Shown piece by piece: positions 1 through 11,844 of a DNA stretch of 64,000 nt. The stretch spans positions 12,625,469 through 12,689,468 of the forward strand of contig NW_024737068.1 in the NCBI RefSeq assembly GCF_018991925.1, given 5' to 3'. Source of the stretch: Homarus americanus (taxonomy: Eukaryota > Arthropoda > Malacostraca > Decapoda > Nephropidae). Under the pieces are notes generated by a model that was given only the letters and a program-made list of their open reading frames with translations, had not been told where the DNA came from and did no database searches. How positions within the stretch are numbered: position 1 is the first letter of the stretch; each line of letters begins with the position of its first letter. A program made the translations under genes and the position numbers.

Positions 1-296
1 CTTCGTTTCTGGGAAACCTGTGAAAAGTAATATTCCCTTTGTGTTTGTAGCTTCAGAAGCAACAGTACACTATACAATTACTGGGCATGATCTCACGTTT
101 ATAATCCCATTGTAAACTTCACAATTGCAGTCAGTCATTAAGAAATTAAAGGAAACACGTGCACCTCTGCTTCGTTCCAATGTGTACTGAGCTGGATCAA
201 GTAGCAGCTGCGTTTAACGCCATGGGTTGTTTTCGTCCACCATAATTCGCACATCATAGAATTTTTTTTTTTTAATATTAGTCTTTTTATTTTCAG

Positions 297-427
297 GTGT
301 TCGGTAACATGGCTGGAAAAATAACAAAAGACGAAATACCAGGTGCTAAACATCGACCAGTTACAGAATAAATTAAAAGGTATCCAAATCGGAGACCAAC
401 TGACCAATCAACTGCAGCTGATCAAGG
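297..427 (+). other. Possible decayed exon with short ORF
   Basis: A pyrimidine-rich tract ending in TTTTCAG at 296 looks like a splice acceptor, and a GT at 428 follows AAGG. An ATG at 309 in good context (AACATGG) opens 20 codons (begins MAGKITKDEIPG) to TAA at 369-371. Beyond this stop the same frame stays open to the possible donor. The family is not recognised. The stretch is short, so chance is a real alternative. Confidence 0.17.
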
Positions 428-429
428 GT

Positions 430-1280
430 AGCATCTCTAACTCAATACGTATATACTAAACTAACTCTTTGGCCTTTTGGTGTGGGGGAGAAACCCATTG
501 CTTGTCATTATCCTATTGAAATTCCAATGTTCTCTAGGGCATAGAAATCCCCCAATATTAAGCATAAGATAAGGTCGGAGTGTCCTTCACACCAGCAGCC
601 AATGAGCGTCCAGTATTAGCCTCTGCCACGCGAATTGATGTTTACAGCATCTCGTGTGTTAGCTAATCTGCTCTCTGATGTATTTTGTGGTTAATATTCG
701 TGAATAATGAGCTCCCTAAATAGAGATAACTAGCCAGTGGTGTCTGGACTCCCATGGAGGCGTATGGAGAGAAAACAATAACAGGCAAGGCAAAGTTGCA
801 AAACGAAACACCCTGTTGCTGCCCGTGTTGTGGGGCCTTAATGTGCTTGTGGCTGCTTCAGTAATGTAAGCATGGACGAGGTTAAGCTTACTTTAGAATT
901 TTTTTGAACTATAGGCTACTTCAACCAGCAAAATACCTTTCTGTCTAATCATGTGAGTTTAAATGGCGTGAAGCGTAGCCCAATCATGGCTAGCACTTGT
1001 ACGACACAAATTTTCCTCACCAACAACCCTCCCACACCACTTCACAAGCGGACGAGCATCAGCAGTCATTGCAAATGTGAGCATTATGTGAAACAATAAT
1101 AGGCATATTACAGTATATGATAATAATTCACTTCTTTCCTTAGTACCATTTATAGTAATTTTTCTGACATGACCGTCCGCTGTTTTTCATTGAAAATGGG
1201 TTTAAAAATACCCAGTTTTCACTGTTTTTATTTAAGGATTCTGTATTATGCCGTGGAAAAATAAAAAAAATGGCTGAAAT
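430..1280. other. AT-rich single-copy DNA, no gene recognised
   Basis: No long open frame, tandem repeat or transposon signature was seen here. Stops are frequent in all frames. This is consistent with intergenic or intronic sequence. Confidence 0.5.
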
Positions 1281-1286
1281 CATGTG

Positions 1287-1304
1287 CTAACCTAACCTAA
1301 CCTA
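1287..1304. repeat. Short CCTAA repeat
   Basis: About three and a half copies of CTAAC/CCTAA, the complement of the arthropod telomere word TTAGG. The arms of the foldback family described at 48738 are not recognisable here, so this may be a remnant or independent. Confidence 0.6.
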
Positions 1305-1720
1305 TATCTTAACTCGCCTATATATAGAAAACAAAGCAGCTACACAAGAAAAAGAATAAAAGTGAAATAAATCAGCGTACAAATCTGTCTAAATACACCC
1401 TCCATATTTACTGAACCGCTGACGGTCACCAGTCGTATGTTAGCTCCATATATATTTGTTGATTACTGTCTTTGTGGCCATATTTTCCCTTTTATATTAT
1501 CACATTAATAATCTACGGTAAATTACCTGCAAAATAACACATTGTTTATTAGAAAACAGGAATATTTGGTGATGTGGTGCGGTTTTTAAGTTATAAAACT
1601 TGGACTCTTAATTTCTCTTTGTCATATTCTTACGCAACGTCTTATACTCCGTTGTTTCCATTTTCCCGTGTGATTTTATCAAGATTTATCTTATCCACGT
1701 TTTCATTGTGGATTTACATG

Positions 1721-1722
<2 letters not shown>

Positions 1723-1793
<71 letters not shown>
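1723..1793. repeat. (TA)n microsatellite
   Basis: Uninterrupted alternating TA, about 35 units, self-complementary and able to form a cruciform. The poly-Tyr/Ile open frame across it is not a gene. Confidence 0.97.
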
Positions 1794-1796
<3 letters not shown>

Positions 1797-1799
1797 TAC

Positions 1800-2640
1800 T
1801 GTACTTACAACAGCTAGTCTTGCCCTCCATAATGTATCTCGGCTTCCAATTTAGTTTCAAAGTTGAAGATTAAGCTGTCGAGATGCTGTCCAAGTTGGTT
1901 AACAATGGTTGTCTGACATTTTCGTCCACACATTCAATTTTTCTTCTTTATTTTCATGTCAGGAACTCTCTTGAGTTTTTGTGGCTTAATGACTAACTAC
2001 ATCCAGACGTATAGGGCAAGTGAGGGTCTGTATGTAGAGAGAGATATTGACTACCCGGACAAGATACCTAACTGAGATATTTGGGATGGAAGTGTTGTTG
2101 GTAATACAACTATTTTGCTGCTTAAATATCTGTAAGTATAATAAATTAGTGCGTTGATTAAGACGCCTTAATCCCTTCAGCACAATGGCCTAACCCCAAG
2201 AGTACAATAAATTAATTCTTAAGAAAGACTATTTATTTTCCTCAATACAGCATTATCGAACTCACACAAATAGGTCATAATTTTCAGAGTCAAGACATCG
2301 TACTCACGGGATTAAGTCATTAAACTCAAGGAATTAAGACCCTTCTAACCAATGGATTAATTTAATGAACGTAAAGATAAGGTATATTTATCTTGGTGAT
2401 GGCTCAAGGATTTTCTTTTTGTATTAGTAATGAGAGAGGCTCTGACCTGAGGACGTAGCGATAAGAAAACGTGTGATGGAGCGTTGGGCGATACGCAACA
2501 AAATATAAAAATGATGTAATACCAAATACCTCTGGTACATAATGTTATCGTTTAGTCTTTATTTATTTCTCATCATTATAAGTTTAATGTTATCATTATT
2601 TATTCATTATCTTGCAAATAATTTTTAATGTTTAATGTTC
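1800..2640. other. AT-rich DNA with scattered AAGACNNNNTAATCCC-like words
   Basis: No gene recognised. At about 2287-2345 there are diverged copies of the word TCGTACTCAAGGGATTAAGT, which is tandemly amplified at 8.05 kb and 21.6 kb. Confidence 0.4.
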
Positions 2641-2647
2641 TTCTCTG

Positions 2648-2823
<176 letters not shown>

Positions 2824-2920
2824 ATTAGTAGTAGTTTTGCTTTTTATTATTTAATTTCTAATTATTATTAATTAAAGCATCGAATTATTATGATATGTTG
2901 GTTGTAGAGGCAAACGACAC

Positions 2921-3180
2921 AGCAGAGGCAGGATGCGATACAGTAAAAGCAGGAGGCGATACAGTAAAGGCAGGATGCGATACAGTAAAGGCAGGAGGCG
3001 ATACAGTAAAAGCAGGAGGCGATACAGTAAAGGCAGGAGGCGATACAGTAAAGGCAGGAGGCGATACAGTAAAGGCAGGAGGCGATACAGTAAAGGCAGG
3101 AGGCGATACAGTAAAAGCAGGAGGCGGTACAGTAAAGGCAGGAGGCGGTACAGTAAAGGCAGGAGGGGGTACAGCAGAGG
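2921..3180. repeat. 21-bp minisatellite
   Basis: About 12 tandem copies of a 21-bp unit, GGCGATACAGTAAAGGCAGG plus A, with few substitutions (AAAAG/AAAGG, CGATAC/CGGTAC). Because 21 is divisible by 3, four reading frames on both strands stay open (for example AGGDTVK repeats); none has other coding support. Confidence 0.95.
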
Positions 3181-3419
3181 CCCCACCCTCCTTCCCCCAT
3201 CCCTAACTGCTTTCCTCTCCTCTCATCTTACGGATATAAACACGAACCAGTGGGAGGGATAAATGACGAAGACCGTGGATAAAGGAATCTAGAATCATGA
3301 TAATAATTGATGGAAAATTATTCTATCTTCCGTAGGATAAAGTGAAGCATGTAACTGATTTTATGAGTGACGGAGTAATTGGTGAGTTGGATATGAGAGG
3401 CTCTGACTACCTAACTTCA

Positions 3420-3780
3420 CCCTACTCCCCCCCTTTCTCTCTCTTTTACTTCTGCTTCTCTCCCTTCTACCACTTCCCACTTCCATTTCTCTTCTCTTTT
3501 CTATTTCTTCCCACCTTCCTTTTTTTTTCCTTCCTTCCTCCTTTTTTTTCTATCCTCCTTCCTCCCCTTTCATCCTATCCTCTCCCTTTCTACCCTCAAC
3601 CTCAATCTTCATCCTTCCCTTCTTCCCACCGTTTCTATTCCTCCCTTCGTTTCCCCCCCTCACAATTCTCACCTTCCTCCCTATTCCATTTTCTCTTCCT
3701 CCCTCCCTCTCTTCCTCCCTCCCCCTCCCTCCCTCATTTTCTTCCTTCCTTCTTCCCTCCCTCCTTCCCTTTCCTTCCTC
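3420..3780. repeat. Pyrimidine-rich (CT/CCTT) low-complexity tract
   Basis: Almost pure C/T with CCTTCCTCC-like words. The 200-codon plus-strand frame over this tract (3342-3944) is Ser/Pro/Phe only and is a composition artefact. Confidence 0.9.
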
Positions 3781-4005
3781 GGTATTCCAACACAAATGCT
3801 GAAGTTCCTGTACACAGTAGATGTTTACAAGAACACTGGACAGCACGCTTGCACACGACCGCCGTACAGACACGTGTTCATGCGCCTCATCCCCGCATGC
3901 AAATGAACAATCTCAAATCCATGCTTGAAAAAATTACTCCATGATATGTAAATTTGTATCCACGCACAGACAAGAGAAACGAGAACTATATACATGTGTA
4001 TAGAT

Positions 4006-4026
4006 ACACACACACACACACACACA
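4006..4026. repeat. (CA)n microsatellite
   Basis: Short run of CA dinucleotides. Confidence 0.9.
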
Positions 4027-4059
4027 TACACGCGCGTTAACTGCTTCCTCCGTAGCATC

Positions 4060-4255
4060 CCACTATTCTTATTCGCCCTCCTTCGCTCTCTCCCTCCCCT
4101 CCCTCCTCCCCCTCCCTCCCCCTCCCTCCCTCCTCCCTCCCTCCCTCCCTCCCCTCCCCTCCCTCCTCCCTCCCCCTCCTCCCTCCCTCCCCCTCCCCCC
4201 CTCCCTCCCCTCTCCTCTCCTCTCTCCTCCATACCCCCACCTCCCCCCCGCCCCT
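4060..4255. repeat. CCCTCC-rich polypyrimidine tract
   Basis: Dense CCCTCC/CTCCC words; the complementary strand is G-rich and could form G-quadruplex or triplex structures. Confidence 0.9.
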
Positions 4256-4384
4256 TAACATACTGTACAACACACCACTTGAGTGCGAGAAACTAAGACT
4301 CAAAGTTTAAAAATTATTAGCTCATAATGTCTCTCTTATTTAGTATTCAAGACAATAAACTAGGCTAGAGAGACTACCCCCTCT

Positions 4385-4387
<3 letters not shown>

Positions 4388-4428
<41 letters not shown>
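4388..4428. repeat. (CA)n microsatellite
   Basis: About 20 CA units in a row. Confidence 0.95.
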
Positions 4429-4430
<2 letters not shown>

Positions 4431-4659
4431 CCATGGTTGATGTTTGTCGAACTACTGCCTGTTACAGGTCTGGACGTCCGAGCCCTACCTATGCACATAT
4501 ACTATGTTCTTATTACCCGTACACCCACAAGACTTACTAAACTACAACAAACATTCTGTCGAGGACCCTGATACCTGGTGCACTTATCGTATGATTATTA
4601 TATTTGAAGATTACAGTGACTTAGCCACCCTTGATCGGTGCAGTTGTCGGGTTACTCAT

Positions 4660-4812
4660 AAAACATGGAGATTTGGTACGCCATCTTGTTTTACCTTAAG
4701 ATTAACCTAACCTAACCTAACCTAACCTAAGGTAACCCCCTCAGGCGGCGTTAGGATGTTTAATCTTCAGGTACAATAAGCTGGGAGTTAAACTTGAGGT
4801 GATTCTAAAGCA
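4660..4812. mobile_element. Foldback MITE-like element with CCTAA core, copy 1
   Basis: The left arm (ACATGGAGATTTGG ... TTTTACCTTAAGATTAACC), a core of five CCTAA units, and the right arm (GCGTTAGGATGTTTAATC, then TTCAGGTACAATAAGCTGGG, then TTGAGGTGAT) match, in the same order, the better-preserved copies at 39.3, 48.8 and 50.1 kb. The arms are imperfect inverted repeats. No coding capacity is present. The class is not certain; it resembles a short non-autonomous foldback DNA element. Confidence 0.6.
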
Positions 4813-4904
4813 ACATCGTGGTTAAAAGGATTAGGGCTATAAATTATAATTATTCGCTTATGTAATACTAAAAAATAAGAGAGGATCGTAGCAACAGTAC
4901 GGTT

Positions 4905-5012
4905 AAAGAGAGCAAGAGAAACCAAAGAAGAGAAACAGAAACAAAGAGAGAGAGAGAAAGGGAAACAGAGAGACAGAGAGAAACAGGGACACAGAGAGAG
5001 AAACACAGAGGG
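4905..5012. repeat. Purine-rich GAGAGAAACAGAGA tract
   Basis: Degenerate GA/GAAACA repeats. Leu/Ser/Phe-rich minus-strand frames across it are artefacts. Confidence 0.85.
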
Positions 5013-6060
5013 AGAGTGGCTTCAGTCATACCAAGAAAGAAGGAGAGGAAAGCGAACAAATGGAAGCGTGAGTAACTTGTACGGACACATACTGTAGACA
5101 ATAACAAATTGGCTCTATGTGTTATTTTGCGTTTAGAAGACGGATTGTTTCTATAGAGAACCGTGTGTGTTTGATCTCTGGTTTGTGGGAGAGATGCACA
5201 AGAAGTCCCCTTAAAGTTATAAGATACGTGCTTATTTTGGGGGTGACGCGGGTGTTCGGGGATGTATGACTTGTTCAACTTTAAGTGAAATTATACAGGA
5301 CGTGCCTCGGGGATTTATTGTTTGTCAATATGTCTATAAAACAAGTAATTTAAGATGGATTATTTTTTAAAATGCATCATAAGCATACTGTACCCTTATC
5401 CTCGGGTACAAATGACTAAGAATTATTTTTTCCCGTTTCAAACATTTACTTTTTAAAGAAAAATTGTGTGAACAGTGGAAGTTGTTTTTCTAATGTCAGG
5501 GGGCGTTGAGACTGGCATCTTCTGATGAACGATCTACGACTATATGCAAGACTGTTTTGTATATGTAAAATAATTTAAGAATTTTCTTATTCGAAATGTC
5601 ATTGTCGTTTCCTGTAATCAGTCAGAGTACTAGCTTCCTGCCACTGTGGTTGACTTTTTCTCAGATTGTCAAGTAAATTAATCTTTTTTTTTGTACTGTT
5701 CACTTGCTGTCGCTTCAACGAAATGTTCATTAATACGTTCCCTCAGATAGACTACGGGTGACTAGATCAATGAATGTTCTATCATCGTGCTATTAACGAA
5801 GTAATTCAGTAAAATGTACATGTTGACAATCAGTCCATCGCCGCGTTTTTGTTGACAATAGAAGATGGCGCCTCGATTCGCCTGACTGTAGCAATACAAC
5901 AGCAGTAGAAGCTATGAACTCAGCACCATAGGCGCTTTTTTGTCGCTCTCCCTCCTTCACCTCAAACCTCTCCTCATTTTCCCTCATCATATGTTATTCA
6001 TCTCATGCGAACGCCCGTCCTCTCTTCTCGAGGAGTTCCTCACGTTTTCTTATCATTCCA
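5013..6060. other. Single-copy DNA, no gene recognised
   Basis: Mixed composition with frequent stops. The only notable word is GAAGATGGCGCC near 5862, similar in core to the CGCCATCT motif noted at 26147 and 26493. Confidence 0.45.
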
Positions 6061-6071
6061 TACTTGTTCAG

Positions 6072-6221
6072 CCGTGCCGTGCCGTACCGTACCGTGCCGT
6101 GCCGTGCCATGCCATGCCGTGCCGTGCCGTGCCGTGCCTTGCCGTGCCGTGCCGTGCCGTGCCGTGCCGTGTGCCAGCCGTGCCGTGCCGTGCCATGCCA
6201 TGCCGTGCCGTGCCATGCCGT
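6072..6221. repeat. (GTGCC)n pentanucleotide satellite
   Basis: About 30 copies of GTGCC/GTACC/ATGCC. A 5-bp unit reads through all three frames in turn, which explains the overlapping AVPCRAVPC-type open frames on both strands. These are not genes. Confidence 0.97.
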
Positions 6222-6289
6222 GCTCGATTTCACTATGTCACTCCATATTTTTGTCCACCTTCCTTTATACATTGGCTTCAATCCCTTAT

Positions 6290-7060
6290 CTGAGCCTCTC
6301 CTCGCTCCTCCTACCCTATCAATCTCCCTTCCTTTCCCTCATCCACGCCCCCTCCCTTCCCATCCCCTCACCCTCCCATCCTTCCCACCTCTCACCCACA
6401 CCCTCCCTACTTTCTCCTATCCTACCCATCTCACTGTATTTATCACCTTTCTTTCTTGCCCTCGTGTGGGACGCCCTTCCTCTCCCCTCCTACCTTCCCT
6501 CAGCCTCTCATATCCCTTCTTCTAACTTCCTGCTATCTTTTTTATGGGCGTGAAGGAGGGGAAGGAGAAGAAAGGGAAGAAGAAGGTCAAGGAAAGTTTT
6601 TTTTTATGAGATTTGTAAATGATTTGTTGAATGTATTTTTTCCTCGACCTCGCCTTCTTCTACCCTCCCAAACTCCTATCTTCCTCCCTTCCTCACATCC
6701 TTCCTCTCTCCCTCCCTTCCTCACATCCTTCCTCTCTCCCTCCCTTCCTCACATCCTTCCTCTCTCCCTCCCTCCCTCCCTCCCCCCTTTACCACTCTCC
6801 CTCCCTTTTCACTAGAGGGCTCCACTCATTCCTTCCTTTCCTCCAACAATATCCACCAGCCTCCCTCCTTCCCTGTACCAACCTCCACCCTCTCTCCCCA
6901 ACCTCCATCCTCCCACCATCAGCCTCCACACTCCCTCCACTCACCCCCGTCCCATCCTCCTCCACCAATCTTCACCCTCCCTTCCTCTACTCACCTCCCT
7001 TTCTTACCCTCCCTTCCTCCACTCACCTCCCTTTCTTACCCTCCCTCGCTTCCTATGGCT
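6290..7060. repeat. Polypyrimidine low-complexity block
   Basis: Long C/T-rich stretch with local tandem copies, for example TTCCTCACATCCTTCCTCTC at 6690-6760. A short purine patch (GAAGGAGGGGAAGG) lies at 6550-6590. Proline/serine/leucine open frames here are artefacts. Confidence 0.88.
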
Positions 7061-7789
7061 CGCGTCACTGGTGTTGTTCCTTGGGAAAATTGTTCGCGGT
7101 CCAGTGAGCGCACACAGGCGAAAGGTTACAAGTGCATCAGCGTTAAGTAATGTAGAGAAATCGAGTATATCTTACTATCTTACTGAGAAAAATCATTTCA
7201 GAATGTATCGCTCAGGTAACAGTGTCTTCAAGATACGGATTTACTTTTATTCTCTGAAATACTTTTTTTTTTTAAATTCTCAATTGTTTTGATATTGTTT
7301 TTATATTCTTGTTTTGTTTTTGTTTTTTTAGGTTTTTATTTCTTCTATATTGATATAATAACTTATTGAAGCTATAAAATACATGATAATGAATTCTTAA
7401 AAATATCTTTTCAAAGGCAATTTAATCATCATGAATAAACGAAATTTATCATAATTGTTTAACGTTGTTATATTTACGTCGACATCAGAGAGGAGAGAGT
7501 CTTTGTGTTTCTGGCGTCTTTGTGAGGTACAGGTAGAGAGAGGGAAGGAGGCAGAGAGAGAGAGAGAGGGGAGAGACCTCCCTGGGAATAACCCGTTCAA
7601 CACGATTAAATTACTTGCTACCGTGAGATATAATTACACCCAGGACCAACTACCACCAATACTAATGACCAGTGAGCCCGGGAGCGACGTGAGTGCTGAG
7701 GTCATCATTCTCCCGCTATATTGTCCTCAAAGCTCCACCTCTCCCCGCCCCCTTCCTCTTTCTCTATAATTCTTCTCTTAAGTCCTCTT

Positions 7790-7990
7790 CAAAGTCCATT
7801 TCAGCTCCCAATCAAAAAAGTTCTTGTCTAAGGTCCTCTTCATAGTCCCTCCTAGAGTTCCCAGTCAATAATTTATTCACTAAGGTCATTTTCAAAATCC
7901 CTCTCAGTCCCCAATCAAAAAGTTCTTTTCTAATGCCCTCTCAGAACTTTCTCACCCGTTCTCGAAAGTTCTTGTTTAAGGTCTTCGAGA
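7790..7990. repeat. Degenerate tandem repeat of about 65-70 bp
   Basis: Three diverged copies of a unit containing AAAGTTCTTGTCTAAGGTCC, CTCTTCAAAGTCCCTCTCAG and a CCAATCAAA word follow one another. No coding support. Confidence 0.6.
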
Positions 7991-8049
7991 AAAGCTTCTC
8001 TTATAATTATAAAAAATAAAATCCCCCTTCTCGGATGAGTCCGTAATAT

Positions 8050-8168
8050 CGTACTCAATAGTTAAATCATTGTACTTAAGTTAGGTCATCGTACTTAAGA
8101 GTTAAGTTATCGAACTTAAGAGTTACGTAATCGTACTCAAGAGTTAAGTCATCGTACTCAAAAGCTTA
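8050..8168. repeat. About 24-bp tandem repeat (GTACTTAAGAGTTAAGTCATC)
   Basis: Five imperfect copies of TCGTACTTAAGAGTTAAGT. A closely related word forms the 42-bp repeat at 21630-21830 and occurs singly near 2287-2345 and 36035. Confidence 0.8.
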
Positions 8169-8169
8169 A

Positions 8170-9080
8170 TTATTCTTTGATGTTACTATTGCTGCATTTT
8201 TACCAGATATTTAAAAGCGCAAGATTTCATTTGTTTACACAGTTCAGATCTCCTGTTTCTTTCCTGGTCATCTTTAAGTAAACCGATAAAATATAACTGT
8301 TTATTTCACTAACGTTGAATGATAGACTGTTTCACCCTTGGAGGATAATCTTAATGTTTTTTTGGGTAAGCTTCAAGTCGTGTACTATAAGGAATTCTGC
8401 ATTTCATTTTGGTATTTTTATTTTTATTGCTGTTAATCGGCTACTTTTGGGGGCAAATTTTCGTTAAGGATCATACGAGGAGTCCAAGTAATAAAAGAAG
8501 TAGTAGTAACTGTAGTAGTAATAGTATTGTTAGTTATAGCTGAGTTAATCGTCGCAGTAGAGGCAGTGTTCAAGTCACATATACAACAAAACTTATCCCA
8601 TCTTTATATTCGTCTCTGGTGAAAAAATACCAATAGAAAATGGTGTCGTTGAGAGATGGTAAAAAAAAATGGCAGATAATAAATATTAGTTTTTCTTGAA
8701 GAAAACTTTTCTTTGGAAATATAAGCCGGATGGTCAAATACATAACGATCAGGATGTAACTCCACTGCTACGCCGCACAATGACTACGGCTTATGTGATT
8801 TAAAGCTCACCAGCACCCGCAACCACGCCCTCCTCTCCTCTCGTCTCCCGGTTTCACAAAGGAACGTATACGTGACGTTCTCTCATCTCTCAATGGGAGA
8901 TGGTGCTTGAACGTATCTCATAGTCTAACTTAAACTATATGATAACAACACATAGGTGAGAATCTAGTTTGTTATTATTGTGTTACTGAGGCTCATGCCG
9001 TGTTACCTTGTTTAGTTCTGGAGAAAGTTTTTTTTTTTTAATGTATAAATCGTTGAGAATCAGTCCTCGGAGAGGCAAAA
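8170..9080. other. AT-rich DNA, no gene recognised
   Basis: No convincing open frame. A short AGTAGTAGTAACTGTAGTAG stretch lies near 8500. Confidence 0.45.
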
Positions 9081-9094
9081 TTTATGGCCCAGTG

Positions 9095-9540
9095 GGAATA
9101 CGTCAATTTTATCGTTGGTGGGCATACGTCAACTTTATGGTGCGGTGAGCATACGTCAACTTTATGGTGTGGTGGGCGTGCGTCAACTTTATGGTGCGGT
9201 GGGCGTGCGTCAACTTTATGGTGTGGTCAACTTTATAGGCGTGCGTCAACTTTATGGTGTGGTGGGCGTGCGTCAATTTTATCGTTGGTGGGCATACGTC
9301 AACTTTATGGTGCGGTGAGCATACGTCAACTTTATGGTGTGATGGGCGTGCGTCAACTTTATGGTGCGGTGGGCGTGCGTCAACTTTATGGTGTGGTGGG
9401 CGTGCGTCAACTTTATGGTGCGGTGGGCGTGCGTCAACTTCATAGTTTGATGGGTGCACGGGAAGTTCATGGTGTGATGGGCTTAAGGGATGTTTGTAGT
9501 GTGATGGGCGTGTGTCAGCTTTTAGGTGAGGATCATCCCC
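9095..9540. repeat. 27-bp minisatellite with internal duplication
   Basis: About 16 copies of a 27-bp unit built on GGGCGTGCGTCAACTTTATG GTGCGGT. The variant block beginning GTCAATTTTATCGTTGGTGG occurs twice (about 9102 and 9270), so a multi-unit segment has itself been duplicated. The 183-codon plus frame and the 145-codon minus frame (9-residue periodic peptides) follow from the unit length and are not supported as genes. Confidence 0.93.
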
Positions 9541-9730
9541 CAACACTCCCCCAAATTCAGACGTTCTTGGGCATTCTACTTCTGGGACATGAGCGTCGCC
9601 TTACCAAATTTCAGCTCTCTATCTTCAAACTGTAGCCATGCATAGCGAACGACCACACAGATACTGCGCTCTATATAATTAAATGAAGTGACGACTACTG
9701 GTGTATGTACAGTGTAATATTTCCACGATA

Positions 9731-10483
9731 CACAGTGGTCTGAAAAATCGCTAATTTATGGCCAAAAGTCTATGGAAATTTATTGAGTTAACAAACTTGG
9801 CAGTCATCCTCAAGTGTTTGTGCTTTCGTTGGTATACATGTAAGACCTGAGTGGCCTTATTTTCATTGTAAAACTATGAAAGAAAAAGTATATGAAATAT
9901 ATCCGTACAGCACCACTACATAAGAAAGGGGTGGAATAACGCTAGTTTACTCTCATTTCTTTAATAAAATAACATTGTGATATGCGAGACATTTAAAAAT
10001 ACATACTGTATGTGCAAGTAATGTTACAAATTAATAAAATGCATAAATATTCACGTCGATTCATGTGCTTGAATGTGCCTCTATGATAAACAGTTTTGAC
10101 ATTTGAATTAAGAATTAGTTGCCACAGTCCGCGACCTCTTGAGTAATATCCAAAAATATGTGAATGAAGTTGGACAATGAATTTATCTTCATTCAAATAG
10201 CCCAAGAAATTCCCTATAATTATGTACAGTATAAAGTACAAGACAAAAAAAATATTACTTTCTAATGAAATGATTAAGCTTTAGCCATTGCATTTATGTC
10301 TCCTATTCATAATATTGAATTGAAATTATTTTGGTTATAAACACAGTAAAAACAAGACCATTGTAACATAATTAATGCTTTCCTATTTCTAAACTATTGT
10401 GAATTATTTTAGTCCTGTAGATGAAAAAATTATGTAAAACGCCCATAGAGTTTTGACCACATCCGCTCGTCAGACCACTAGTG
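9731..10483. mobile_element. Tc1/mariner-like non-autonomous element, copy A
   Basis: The left end TACACAGTGGTCTGAAAAAT and the inverted right end (reverse complement TACACTAGTGGTCTGACG) are both followed inward by a matching ...CAAAANTCTATGG word. Both ends abut TA, as expected for the Tc1/mariner TA target duplication (9729-9730 and 10484-10485). The 753-bp interior has no transposase frame. It is AT-rich and shares sequence with the neighbouring copy B. The superfamily call rests on the CAGTG-like terminus and TA duplication only. Confidence 0.55.
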
Positions 10484-10485
10484 TA

Positions 10486-10976
10486 TGAACTTGCTATTTT
10501 ATGGCTAAAATTCAATGCTTAGTAAAAACAAATAAATGAACAAAAAATGAAATACATCTGTGCAGAATCCGTATATCACACACTTCGTAAGAAAAAATGG
10601 TCGAACGTTATGATATGCGAAGAATTTATAAATACATATAAAGTAGTATTACACATTAATAAAATTCATATATTCACGGAGATTCATGTGCTTGGTATGT
10701 CGACATCGGTTTCTAGAAAGGATCTGCGTTATAGAAAACTGTATCACTTCTCAATAATTGGGAATATTGTGGTCTGAGTGAAGTTAAAATTTCGTTGTCC
10801 AATCTATTACACATTTTTGCTTATTACTCAAGAGTCACGGACTGTGGCAGCAAATTCATATTTCAAATAAATGTCAAACTCTCTGTTTATGATACAGGCA
10901 AATCCATGCACATGAATCGACAAGAATAGACTTTTGGCCATTAATTAGCGATTTCAGACTTATGGAACTCACTGTT
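10486..10976. mobile_element. Tc1/mariner-like non-autonomous element, copy B
   Basis: The left part repeats copy A in direct orientation (compare 10493-10700 with about 9745-10075, including ATTCATGTGCTTG). The right part (10777-10974) is inverted relative to 9740-9780 and 10055-10215 of copy A, sharing the words TTACTCAAGAG and GGACTGTGG. It ends in CACTG close to a TA. It therefore looks like a truncated or rearranged relative placed end to end with copy A. Confidence 0.5.
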
Positions 10977-10979
10977 ACA

Positions 10980-11840
10980 CAATTACAGGTCAAAATGCAA
11001 ATTTGCAACGGATCTAAATTCATTGAAAAAAATTGCAAGACTTGTGAATATTCGAAATTAGTGCAAAAACGCGAACAAGTTTAAAATTTCACTCCTACTA
11101 GAGTTTCCTCATCATCTATAAGCAAAAGATTGAAGTTCTGTAGCAGTTTAACCATTTTTTTCAAGAATTTTGTGAATAAACTTTTAGTTTAACCGTAAAA
11201 AAAGAATCACAATTTGCATTACGATCAACTTTTATTTACGTATTTTTGCCGTCAGTGTAAGAGACATTAAAGTGAAAGTTTCACAAAGTTGGCCACTTTC
11301 AGTTAGCAACGTGTCTAACCTAAACTTAGTGAGTCTTAAGATCAGTTTATCGTGTGTATGTCAGCATTGGTGATATTAATCTGGCTTGGAGTCACAAAGC
11401 AGTTTACCATAAACTCTAATCTGGAGATATACTCTAATGATACTTATACCTGAACTAATGTGTTTGGATTGTGTAATAATGTTATTGTGAACAGTTTTAT
11501 TACTGGTTGACGATAACTAATCTACCATTACAATGACTCGAGGAAATAACAGCCCCAAAATTAATTAACAAAGGAGGCTTGTAAGTAAAAGCTTCTCGCG
11601 GTAATTTAATTAACTCTCATTAGAATGATTTCATTAATCCCGGTGATGCTGTATGCTAATGTGATAGTGTCTTGAGAGTTGATAATGGTATTGGCTTATA
11701 TACCAAACTAATACCATTACGTTTTACGTATATACATATATTATCTGTAAAGTTAGAACACGGGAATGGACACAAAACAAAACAGAGTGCTTTTTAGAAA
11801 TAAACTTCCCATTAGCACTTTTCTGAAAAACATTGAGGAC
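10980..11840. other. AT-rich DNA, no gene recognised
   Basis: If the minus-strand exon at 11845-11927 is real, this is the following intron. No further minus-strand exon could be supported here. Confidence 0.4.
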
Positions 11841-11844
11841 TTAC

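Noticed and set aside
138..407. Mariner-like transposase fragment on minus strand
   Set aside because: A WWTKTTHGV stretch recalls the WW..GV region of mariner transposases, but neighbouring motifs do not follow in any frame.
3342..3944. 200-codon plus-strand open frame
   Set aside because: Composition artefact of a polypyrimidine tract.
9084..9635. 183-codon repeat protein
   Set aside because: 27-bp unit keeps several frames open on both strands; no start context, signal peptide or non-repeat domain.
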